DNA of 11,846 nucleotides from an uncultured Hyphomicrobiales bacterium (GTDB lineage Bacteria; Pseudomonadota; Alphaproteobacteria; Rhizobiales; Beijerinckiaceae). The position numbers and the translations under genes are program-made. This document shows, one piece after another, positions 7,347 through 11,846 of the stretch (the stretch's first letter is position 1; each line of letters begins with the position of its first letter). The DNA is taken from positions 1-11,846 of the forward strand of contig CAIWVR010000159.1 of assembly GCA_903916165.1 (NCBI GenBank), in the 5' to 3' direction. Below the pieces are notes generated by a model that worked only from the letters and a program-made list of their open reading frames with translations, ran no database searches and was not told the origin of the DNA.

Positions 7347-7443
7347 TCGTCATTGCGAGGAGGGCGAAGCCCGACGCGGTAATCCATCTTCGGGGGCGAC
7401 CGTCAGATGGATTGCCGCGTCGCTGCGCTCCTCGCAATGACGA
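7347..7443. repeat. Long palindromic repeat between convergent genes
   Basis: Two arms can fold into one long hairpin. The outer stem is 16 perfect base pairs, 7347-7362 with 7428-7443 (arm TCGTCATTGCGAGGAG). The inner stem is 18 pairs with one G-U wobble, 7372-7389 with 7405-7422. They are separated by a small internal loop and capped by a 15-base loop (7390-7404). The TCATTGCGAGGAG...ACGCGGCAATCCAT type is one I recall as dispersed in many copies in Rhizobiales such as Bradyrhizobium relatives. It fills the gap between the exporter stop (7317) and the MotB-like stop (7448), so it may also serve as a terminator or mRNA-stabilising structure for both genes. No transposase is present, so any mobility would need help from elsewhere. 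Confidence 0.85.
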
Positions 7444-7447
7444 GGAA

Positions 7448-8467
7448 TTACCGCTCCGTCAGCTTCAACTCGATGCGCCGGTTGCGCCGATAGGCTTCCT
7501 CATTGTCGCCCGCATCGATCGGCTGGAATTCGCCAAAACCCGCCGCCACGAGATGCTGCGGCGTCGTGCCTTTCGAGACGAGATATTGCACCACCGCAAT
7601 GGCGCGTGACGCCGAGAGATCCCAGTTCGAGCGGCCGAGGATCGGACGTTTGTCAGTGTGGCCGTCGATGCGCATCACCCAGGCGATCTCGGGTGGAATC
7701 TCGCGCTCGAGATCGGCGATGGCAGCCGCAAGCTTGTCGAGTTCGGCCCGCCCCTGCGGGTTGAGCGCCGACTGGCCGCTTTCGAAAAGGACTTCCGATT
7801 CGAACACGAAACGGTCGCCAACGATGCGGATGCCCGGCCTCTGTCCGAGGATATCGCGCAGACGACCGAAGAAATCAGAGCGGTAGCGCGCCAGTTCCTG
7901 CACCTTTTGCGCGAGCGCCACATTCAACCGCGAGCCGAGATCGGCAACGCGCGCCAGACTCTCCTTGTCGCGCCGCTCGGAGGCGTTCAACGCCTCCTCG
8001 ATGGCGGCAAGCTGGCGGCGCAGTGCCGAGATCTGCTGGTTGAGAATATCGACCTGCGTCATCGCCCGCGCCGAAAGGGCGCGCTCGGATTCCAGCGCGC
8101 GACGTGCCTCGCTGGCTTCGCTGCCCGCGGTCGCCAACCCGCCGCGATTGGCGTCGGCCAATCCTTGCAGGCGCTGTTTTTCACGCTCGTTGGCTTCAAG
8201 CGTCGCCTGCAGCGAGAGGATCATCGATTGCGAATCGCCCTTGCCGGCGCGCTCGAGCGCGAGCAGCGAGGTGAGTTCCTCGATCTGGCGGTTGAGCCTT
8301 TGCAGGGCCGTGTCCTTGCCGGTCATTTCGCGCGACAGGAAATATTGCGCGAGCATGAAGACCGACAGCAGGAAAATGATCACCAGCAGCATGGTCGACA
8401 GCGCGTCGACAAAGCCGGGCCAGTAATCGAAGCCGCCCTTGGAGCGGCGGGCGCGGCCCAAGGCCAT
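7448..8467 (-). CDS. MotB/OmpA-like peptidoglycan-binding stator protein
   Basis: This 339-residue protein has the layout of a MotB-type stator subunit. A short cytoplasmic N-terminus is followed by one membrane helix (about 18-44, VDALSTMLLVIIFLLSVF) carrying Asp 21 where MotB has its proton-carrying aspartate. A long predicted coiled coil follows (about 50-195), then a C-terminal OmpA/MotB peptidoglycan-binding domain (about 215-335) with IDGHTDKRPI (267-276) and NWDLSASRAIAV (281-292). The coiled-coil stalk is longer than the linker of flagellar MotB. Its ATG overlaps the stop of the MotA-like gene (TGATG), with GGAG nine bases upstream, so the two subunits are translationally coupled. No flagellar genes are nearby. 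It probably anchors an ion-driven motor or force transducer to the cell wall; its actual role is unknown. Confidence 0.88.
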   Translation of the reverse strand: MALGRARRSKGGFDYWPGFVDALSTMLLVIIFLLSVFMLAQYFLSREMTGKDTALQRLNRQIEELTSLLALERAGKGDSQSMILSLQATLEANEREKQRLQGLADANRGGLATAGSEASEARRALESERALSARAMTQVDILNQQISALRRQLAAIEEALNASERRDKESLARVADLGSRLNVALAQKVQELARYRSDFFGRLRDILGQRPGIRIVGDRFVFESEVLFESGQSALNPQGRAELDKLAAAIADLEREIPPEIAWVMRIDGHTDKRPILGRSNWDLSASRAIAVVQYLVSKGTTPQHLVAAGFGEFQPIDAGDNEEAYRRNRRIELKLTER

Positions 8468-9432
8468 CAGCGGCGCTCCGACCCGGCGGCGAGACGTTTC
8501 AGAAGTTTGCTGATTTCGGCTTGTTGCTCGGCCTGCGTTTGGACCCAGCTGCGCAGGATCTGCTGTTCGCTGCGCGTTTGCTGCAAGAGGCCCTGAATGC
8601 CCTCGGCGATATTAACCATGGCCTGCGTCGCCGCACGTGCCGAGTTCGGGTCAGTGGCTTCGCCCAGCCTTTGCATGGCCTGCCGGAAGTCGGGCGACAT
8701 CGCACCGCCGACGGCGGGCAGGATGCTGGCATCCGTGGCATTGGTGGACAGCGCGTCTTCCAGCTCGGTGTAGAAACGGTTCTGGGCCTGTCCCGCCTGA
8801 AGGTCGAGGAAGCCAAGGATCAGCGACCCGGCAAGGCCGAAGAGAGAGGAGGTGAAGGCGATCGCCATGCCCGAGATCGGCGCGGCCAGGCCGTTCTTCA
8901 GATCGTCGAACATCACCGCCGCATCGGCACCGGTTTGCATGGACTTGATGACGCCCCCAATTGAGCCGACTGTTTCCAGCAGGCCCCAGAACGTGCCAAG
9001 CAGGCCCAGAAACACCAGCAGGCCGATCATGTAGCGCAGGATCTCGCGTGATTCGTCGAGGCGTGTGCCAATGGAATCGAGGATGGCGCGCAGCGTCGTG
9101 GTCGAGATGGCGCGCAGGCCCCTGTCACCGAGAATCCGCGCCATGGGGGCGAGCAGGACGGGCTCGCGCAATCCTAATGATTCTTCACGGCGCAGGGCGT
9201 TGACCCAGCTGATTTCAGGGAACAGGCGCACCACCTGCTGCAGGCCGATCAGAATGCCCAGCGCCAGAACCCCCAGGATCAGGCCGTTCAGCCCGGGATT
9301 GGCCATGAAGGCACTGGCGATCTGACGAAAGAGGATGAGGGCGACAAAGCCCGCCAGAATCAGGAACACCACCATGCGCAAGAGGAAAATGCGCGGCGAG
9401 GACAGCACATAGGGGTCGCGCTCAAAAGCCAT
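8467..9432 (-). CDS. MotA/TolQ/ExbB-like proton channel subunit
   Basis: This 321-residue integral membrane protein is the likely partner of the MotB-like protein encoded next. Predicted membrane helices lie at about 16-36, 48-66, 133-157 and 184-211. The last two bear the MotA/TolQ/ExbB family hallmarks GLLGTFWGLLETVGSIG (143-159) and GLAAPISGMAIAFTSSLFGL (181-200), which line the ion path. The cytoplasmic C-terminus (about 262-317) is Gln/Glu-rich and probably coiled coil. With four rather than three helices it is closer to MotA in topology than to ExbB/TolQ. The ATG at 9432 fits the protein's N-terminus but lacks its own Shine-Dalgarno; a seven-codon ORF with a good one overlaps it (9422-9445). 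suhB ends 102 bp upstream on the same strand. The powered process is unknown. Confidence 0.88.
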   Translation of the reverse strand: MAFERDPYVLSSPRIFLLRMVVFLILAGFVALILFRQIASAFMANPGLNGLILGVLALGILIGLQQVVRLFPEISWVNALRREESLGLREPVLLAPMARILGDRGLRAISTTTLRAILDSIGTRLDESREILRYMIGLLVFLGLLGTFWGLLETVGSIGGVIKSMQTGADAAVMFDDLKNGLAAPISGMAIAFTSSLFGLAGSLILGFLDLQAGQAQNRFYTELEDALSTNATDASILPAVGGAMSPDFRQAMQRLGEATDPNSARAATQAMVNIAEGIQGLLQQTRSEQQILRSWVQTQAEQQAEISKLLKRLAAGSERR

Positions 9433-9445
9433 TTCGAACTGCCAT
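9422..9445 (-). CDS. Possible seven-codon leader ORF overlapping the MotA-like start
   Basis: On the minus strand, AGGAA followed by TCGAA leads to an ATG at 9445 that encodes MAVRNGF and stops with TGA at 9422-9424, inside the first codons of the MotA-like gene. The MotA-like ATG at 9432 is in another frame and has no ribosome binding site of its own at normal spacing. Ribosomes ending on this short ORF could re-initiate there. This is inference from layout; a chance ATG is quite possible. Confidence 0.25.
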   Translation of the reverse strand: MAVRNGF

Positions 9446-9534
9446 TTCGATTCCTGCCGCTTCCAGACGAACTGGTGCCGCTCGCCTTTAAGAGACGCGA
9501 AATTGCGGCGCGGTTCAAGTAAAACTACGGCGGC

Positions 9535-10326
9535 TCAGGCGGCGCGCAAAGCGGCCAGCAGGGATCGCTGCATCGTTTCATTGCCCACGCAGACAGAGCC
9601 AGACTCCAGCATCTTGTCGCCGCCATCAGCGTCGCTGACATAGCCGCCGGCCTCGCGGACGAGCACAATGCCCGCCGCCATGTCCCAGGCCGAGAGGCCA
9701 CGTTCCCAGTAGCAATCGAGGCGTCCGGCCGCGACCATGGCGAGGTCGAGCGAGGCGGCACCGAGACGGCGGATGTTGCCCGATTTGGCGATGACGGAGG
9801 AGAGTTCCACCTTGAAGCGCGGATGCAGGTGGGCGCGTGCCAGCGGGGGGATGCCGCAGCCGACGAGCGCATCGGCGAAGTCACGGCGCGCGGCAACGCG
9901 CAGCCGGCGGTTGTTGAGCCACGCGCCTTGACCCTTCTCGGCCATGTACATTTCGTCGGTGGCCGGATTGTAGACGATGCCGGCGACCATCTCGCCATCA
10001 CGCTCCAGCCCGACCGAGATCGCAAAGACCGGCAGCGAATGCAGGAAATTGGTGGTGCCGTCGAGCGGGTCGATGATCCAGCGATGCGTCTTGTCGGCGC
10101 CTTCGACAGCCCCGCCTTCCTCCATCAGGAAGCCATAGCCAGGACGCGACCGGGACAATTCCTCAAACAGCACCTTTTCGGCGCGCCGGTCTGCGGCCGT
10201 GACGAAATCGCCCGGCCCCTTGATCGAAACCTGCAGGTTCTCGACCTCGCCCAGATCGCGCTTGAGACCCCGGCCGGCCTTCACAGCGGCGGCGGTCATG
10301 ACATTCATCAGGGCAGAGCGGATCAT
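9535..10326 (-). CDS. suhB: Inositol monophosphatase family protein (SuhB-type)
   Basis: This 263-residue Mg2+-dependent phosphatase hydrolyses inositol-1-phosphate or a related sugar phosphate in the cytosol. SuhB homologues can also act on RNA polymerase antitermination complexes in enterobacteria. Visible motifs are GDFVTAADRRAEK (39-51), the acidic EE pair at 69-70, WIIDPLDGTTNF (83-94) with metal ligands Asp 86 and Asp 89, and WERGLSAWDMAAG (207-219) with Asp 215. All catalytic positions are intact and the length is standard. The ATG at 10326 was chosen because MIRSALMNVM matches rhizobial SuhB N-termini. A TTG at 10344 is in frame, but neither start has a convincing Shine-Dalgarno. It lies 80 bp after the Sel1-repeat gene and 102 bp before the MotA-like gene. 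Substrate cannot be told apart from other IMPase-family members here. Confidence 0.92.
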   Translation of the reverse strand: MIRSALMNVMTAAAVKAGRGLKRDLGEVENLQVSIKGPGDFVTAADRRAEKVLFEELSRSRPGYGFLMEEGGAVEGADKTHRWIIDPLDGTTNFLHSLPVFAISVGLERDGEMVAGIVYNPATDEMYMAEKGQGAWLNNRRLRVAARRDFADALVGCGIPPLARAHLHPRFKVELSSVIAKSGNIRRLGAASLDLAMVAAGRLDCYWERGLSAWDMAAGIVLVREAGGYVSDADGGDKMLESGSVCVGNETMQRSLLAALRAA

Positions 10327-10406
10327 GGGAGCCGAGGCTTTCAAAGAGCGGTAGGGAGATGGGTTTACCCGCGAGGGGTGGCAAGATCAATGCGCAAAGG
10401 TATGTC

Positions 10407-11417
10407 TCAGGGGCCGACGAACTTCTTCACCGACGCCTCGACGTCGGCGCGTTCCTGCGCGGTCAGTCTGTCCAACACGCCGTCGAGGAATTCATCCTGA
10501 AGCCCGACCGCGCGCGCGAGCAGGTGCCATTTCATCGCCTCGACCGGGTTTTTCCTGACGCCGCGGCCTGACGCATGGAGACGGGCGAGGCGGTTCATGG
10601 CGATCGGATTGTTGCGGACGGCGGCGCGCAGGAACAGTTTGGCGGCAGCCGCCTCGTCCTTTGTCACGCCCTCGCCGTTGAATGTCATGATCGCGAGTTC
10701 GACTTCCGCCGCCGCAATATGGTCGTCAGCTGCCCGGCGCAGCCATTTTGCGGCTTCCGGAATGTCCTGCGGGACGCCACGGCCCTCGCGGTAGAGCACG
10801 GCCAGCGAATAGGCACCGTCCATATTGCCGCGCTCCGCCGCCTTGCGGAAGAACTCCGCCGCGCTCGTAAAATCCTGGATCTCGCCGTCGATGGCCATGA
10901 TGCCGAGATTGTAGAGCGCCCCGGCATGGCCCTTCGCTGCAGCCTTTTGCAGCAGGCCCTTGGCGAGCGACCGGTCTTCGGCAATGCCTTCACCACGCAA
11001 GGCTGCGGCCGCGAGATGGAACTGGGCCTGCGGGTCGCCCCGGTCGGCGGCGAGCTTGTACCAGCGGGCCGCCTCGGCGGTGTTCTTCCGGATGCCCGAG
11101 CCGTCGCGGTAGATTTCGGCCACGAGCGTCATCGCGGCGGCGTCGGACTTGTTCTTCTCGATCCGCTTCATCGCCTCCTTGAGGGCGGTGACGAAATAGC
11201 CGCGCTGATAGGCACCGAAGGCGATGTCCTCGCCGGGCTTCACCGGCCCCGTCACGGGCGGCAGGTGCTGCGGCTGGTAGAGGGGATGCAGTCCCTGTGG
11301 GAGCTGGCGGGGTTCGGTGGGCCTCAGCGTTGGCCCGAATGTCTGCGCATCGGCCGGCAGCAGGCCCGGCGCGGGGCACAGCAGCAGTCCCAGGGCGAGG
11401 CCGAGCCGGACTCGCAT
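10407..11417 (-). CDS. Secreted Sel1-repeat (TPR-like) protein
   Basis: This 336-residue protein starts with a signal peptide (MRVRLGLALGLLLCPAPG, likely cleaved after ADA at about 24), so it should reach the periplasm. A Pro-rich linker (about 26-60) follows. Then come six or seven Sel1-type repeats between about 92 and 308, each with the pattern A-x-x-x-L-A-x-x-Y-x-x-G-x-G and ending in W-[YL]-x-x-A-A-x-x-G. Clear copies include LVAEIYRDGSGIRKN and LAVLYREGRGVPQD. Such solenoids bind partner proteins and have no enzymatic centre; Sel1 proteins often tune envelope or signalling complexes. Its ATG overlaps the stop of the ThiE-like gene (TGATG) with AAGG just upstream, so they are translationally coupled. 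The partner is unknown. The cell-wall-binding MotB-like protein of the same cluster is a plausible but untested candidate. Confidence 0.88.
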   Translation of the reverse strand: MRVRLGLALGLLLCPAPGLLPADAQTFGPTLRPTEPRQLPQGLHPLYQPQHLPPVTGPVKPGEDIAFGAYQRGYFVTALKEAMKRIEKNKSDAAAMTLVAEIYRDGSGIRKNTAEAARWYKLAADRGDPQAQFHLAAAALRGEGIAEDRSLAKGLLQKAAAKGHAGALYNLGIMAIDGEIQDFTSAAEFFRKAAERGNMDGAYSLAVLYREGRGVPQDIPEAAKWLRRAADDHIAAAEVELAIMTFNGEGVTKDEAAAAKLFLRAAVRNNPIAMNRLARLHASGRGVRKNPVEAMKWHLLARAVGLQDEFLDGVLDRLTAQERADVEASVKKFVGP

Positions 11418-11846
11418 CAGCCTTGTCCGGCCTGCGCAGGGTTGGCGTCGAGCAGGGCCTGGGCTTCGGACATGGCGTCGCCGGCACCGCGCGGATCGTT
11501 CCAGATGGCCTCCCGCAGCGCGACGAAATCAGCTCCGGCCCTGCCGAGCGCGGCGACGTCAGCAATCGTCGGCGCAAAGGCGACGCAGGGCACGTTGAAT
11601 ATGTCGGCCCACCAGGAGACGCGCTCCAGCGTCTGCTCGACAGGCGGGGTGTATCCATCCGGGGCGGGGTCGCCGAAGCTGATATAATCGACGTCGAATT
11701 CGCCCGCGACCATCGCATCGTGTTTGGCCTTCAGGCCGCCGGCACCGACGATGCGGTCGGGCTTCAGGGTTTCGATGGCGGCGGTCAAAGCCTTTTCGAG
11801 GGTCTCGCCGGTGACGCGCACATGTGCGCCGTCGGCACCCGAGCGG
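11417..11846 (-). CDS. ThiE-like thiamine phosphate synthase family protein (5' end outside window)
   Basis: Only the C-terminal ~143 residues are present; the frame stays open to the right edge and the first visible residues are RSGADGAHVRVTG. GADGAHV corresponds to the GADGVHLGQ strand of the ThiE TIM barrel, which joins HMP-pyrophosphate and thiazole phosphate. The barrel continues through DRIVGAGGLKAKHDAM, VDYISFGDP, PCVAFAPTIADVAALGRAGA and DFVALREAIWND. Key ThiE features look altered. The STH(x)xxE segment reads AGGLKAKHDAM, and the loop that normally has a T-x-T/K pyrophosphate-binding motif after the glycine reads GDPAPDGYTPP. A GTG at 11821 could serve as an internal start but would cut the barrel, so the true start is taken to be outside. 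It may be a non-canonical paralogue. The fold family is fairly sure; the activity is doubtful. Confidence 0.75.
   Translation of the reverse strand, partial: RSGADGAHVRVTGETLEKALTAAIETLKPDRIVGAGGLKAKHDAMVAGEFDVDYISFGDPAPDGYTPPVEQTLERVSWWADIFNVPCVAFAPTIADVAALGRAGADFVALREAIWNDPRGAGDAMSEAQALLDANPAQAGQG

Noticed and set aside
6385..7437. 350-codon minus-strand open frame under the ABC exporter ATPase domain
   Set aside because: The opposite strand has every ABC ATPase motif; this frame is Arg/His/Gly-rich and runs into the palindrome.
7658..8596. 312-codon plus-strand open frame over the MotB-like gene
   Set aside because: Shadow of the coiled-coil and OmpA regions; it spans the junction of two real genes.
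7448..9432. Zorya-type phage defence (ZorA/ZorB)
   Set aside because: The MotA/MotB-like architecture is reminiscent, but there is no ZorC, ZorD or ZorE and the surroundings are housekeeping genes.
10327..10406. TTGATC-N17-TAAACC promoter-like pair ahead of suhB
   Set aside because: The -10 matches at only half its positions and the gene sits in a close same-strand run, so chance is likely.
10575..11687. 370-codon plus-strand open frame over the Sel1 and ThiE-like genes
   Set aside because: It crosses two real, coupled minus-strand genes and shows no domain.

Overview
The window looks like ordinary chromosome of a GC-rich alphaproteobacterium, most likely of the order Hyphomicrobiales (Rhizobiales). 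Two lineage-marker genes support this: a TrcR/DUF1013 cell-cycle regulator and an RcdA/DUF1465 adaptor for CtrA proteolysis. Other support comes from a DUF1192 micro-protein, a cysteine-free ribosomal protein L31 and a long palindromic repeat of a type I recall from Rhizobiales genomes. I see no tRNA, rRNA, CRISPR array, transposase, integrase or phage gene. Genus cannot be fixed from sequence reading alone.

Layout, left to right. fadD (long-chain acyl-CoA ligase), trcR and a PIG3-type NAD(P)H quinone oxidoreductase lie on the minus strand at 60-3950. A divergent plus-strand pair follows: a 69-residue DUF1192 protein (4047-4256) and rcdA (4518-5039). Ahead of rcdA is a CtrA-like box, TTAA-N7-TTAC. 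A strong bidirectional hairpin terminator (5074-5099) separates rcdA from convergent rpmE (5126-5356, minus). rpmE shares a 164-bp divergent promoter region with an MsbA/ABCB-type exporter (5521-7317, plus). The exporter meets the last minus-strand cluster at a ~97-bp near-perfect palindrome (7347-7443).

That cluster is transcribed right to left: a ThiE-like gene cut by the window edge, a secreted Sel1-repeat protein, a SuhB-type inositol monophosphatase, and a MotA/TolQ/ExbB-like plus MotB/OmpA-like pair. Two junctions in it (ThiE-like/Sel1 and MotA-like/MotB-like) are TGATG stop-start overlaps, so each of those pairs is translationally coupled.

How the genes fit together: trcR and rcdA both act on the CtrA cell-cycle programme, one on transcription and one on ClpXP-dependent proteolysis. 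The other genes serve lipid activation, redox metabolism, translation and the envelope. The least understood part is the non-flagellar MotA/MotB-like pair. It has proton-motor architecture, a ~140-residue coiled coil and a peptidoglycan-binding domain, but no flagellar, Tol or TonB genes beside it. The ThiE-like protein, which lacks the usual ThiE active-site motifs, is the second oddity. Nothing here is clearly an undescribed mobile or defence system.
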